A program made the position numbers and the translations under genes. A DNA stretch of 64,000 nt, from NCBI GenBank assembly GCA_016184005.1, contig JACPDL010000003.1:62001-126000 (forward strand), written 5' to 3'. The DNA is from Candidatus Aenigmatarchaeota archaeon (GTDB lineage Archaea; Aenigmatarchaeota; Aenigmatarchaeia; GW2011-AR5). Shown here piece by piece: positions 63,314-64,000 of this stretch; the stretch's first letter is position 1, and each line of letters starts with the position of its first letter. The notes under the pieces are model-generated. The model was not told the DNA's origin. It did not search any database and worked only from the letters and a program-made list of their open reading frames with translations.

Positions 63314-63538
63314 GTGAATGACATGGCTGTCGATGTAAAATGGTTCTCGAAACATGATTTTTCTAGATATAGCGGTAAATATGTCGCTATCATAGATAAG
63401 AGGGTTGTTTCTTCAGGGAAAAATGCCAAAAAGGTATGGGAAAATGCCAAGAAAAAGTTTCCTGAAGAAACGCCTGCAATAGCTAAAATATCCAAAAAAG
63501 AGACTTATGTTCTTTTTGTAGAAATTAGAGTAAGCTGA
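63314..63538 (+). CDS. DUF5678-like small protein
   Basis: KWFSKHDFSRYSGKYVAIIDKRVVSSGKNAKKVWENAKKKFPEETPAIAKISKKETYVLF. Confidence 0.75.
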   Translation: MNDMAVDVKWFSKHDFSRYSGKYVAIIDKRVVSSGKNAKKVWENAKKKFPEETPAIAKISKKETYVLFVEIRVS

Positions 63539-63547
63539 CAAATTGGT

Positions 63548-63961
63548 GTGGTCTGTCTGCAAGTAAGCTTTCCTTATAAACGAGAAAATTCTGATATCTT
63601 CGGCGAAATCCATAGACCCATAGCAGTTGTGTATTTTATTGGAGAGCAGGAAATTCTGGAACTGCCATACGTTGATTCAGGGGCGGACATTACTTTAATA
63701 CCAAACACTGTTGGTGAATTGCTCGGATTTGAGAAAGAGAATGATAATATAAAAGAAGTTTATAGTGTCGGAAAAAAATCTATCCCAATAATTATTAAGA
63801 AAATCAAGTTAAGAATAGCAAATCACGAATTTGAAGCCCGGGTAGCATGGGCTTTAACAGAAAATGTCCCGATTTTATTGGGAAGAATGGATGTTTTCGA
63901 TAAATTTAAGATAACTTTTGATCAAGCAAAGAAGAAGACGATTTTCGAACTCAAGCCTTAG
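63548..63961 (+). CDS. Retropepsin-like aspartyl-protease-fold protein
   Basis: ELPYVDSGADITLIPNTVGELLGF (DSGA) and VPILLGRMDVFDKFKITFDQ. Confidence 0.75.
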   Translation: MVCLQVSFPYKRENSDIFGEIHRPIAVVYFIGEQEILELPYVDSGADITLIPNTVGELLGFEKENDNIKEVYSVGKKSIPIIIKKIKLRIANHEFEARVAWALTENVPILLGRMDVFDKFKITFDQAKKKTIFELKP

Positions 63962-64000
63962 TCAGTTCGATCTCAATACATTAAATTCTTTCAAGATAAC

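Noticed and set aside
1-64000. tRNA and rRNA genes
   Set aside because: No convincing cloverleaf or T-loop GTTCRAAtC motif, and no rRNA segments recognised by eye; a tRNAscan/Infernal run would be decisive.

Overview
Archaeal chromosome window, probably from a DPANN-like lineage (inference from aIF2-gamma, S6e, aIF5B, SAM decarboxylase, a cyclic-2,3-diphosphoglycerate-synthetase-like GTPase and TATA-box promoters; I cannot place the taxon). Core content: a pyruvate dehydrogenase E1a/E1b/E2 set with a lipoate ligase, M42 peptidase, class III aminotransferase, thioredoxin reductase, aldehyde dehydrogenase, fatty-acid-type oxidoreductases, endonuclease III, malic enzyme, glutamate dehydrogenase, a carbamate kinase/OTC locus and a translation/polyamine block. 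Accessory content: a surface-protein cluster (12.1-19.0 kb) with a membrane-anchored cohesin-like protein, followed by a 1178-aa kelch/FnIII/DNRLRE/dockerin protein; and a 14-kb metal/thiol-redox membrane cluster (40.5-54.8 kb) with BlaI/BlaR-like regulators, a CopA-like ATPase, a DsbA-like protein, a triple CxxC thioredoxin-fold protein and several paralogous small membrane proteins. Most notable observations: (1) the cDPG-synthetase-like gene is interrupted by 24 nt containing an in-frame stop, which folds into a textbook bulge-helix-bulge. Its removal restores the expected N-terminus (MGAAGRD|FHNFN), so it looks like an archaeal protein-coding intron, and a LAGLIDADG ORF lies immediately upstream. 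(2) Four dispersed ~120-nt two-domain structured elements show compensatory stem changes and have no transposase. (3) Arrays of 3-nt-loop hairpins occur both between and inside genes. (4) Unannotated micropeptides are Lys-rich and end in Cys-Cys, two of them in the metal cluster. (5) A shared TTACA-N5-TGTAA operator candidate occurs at both ends of the metal cluster. All calls come from reading the sequence; no database search or folding program was run.
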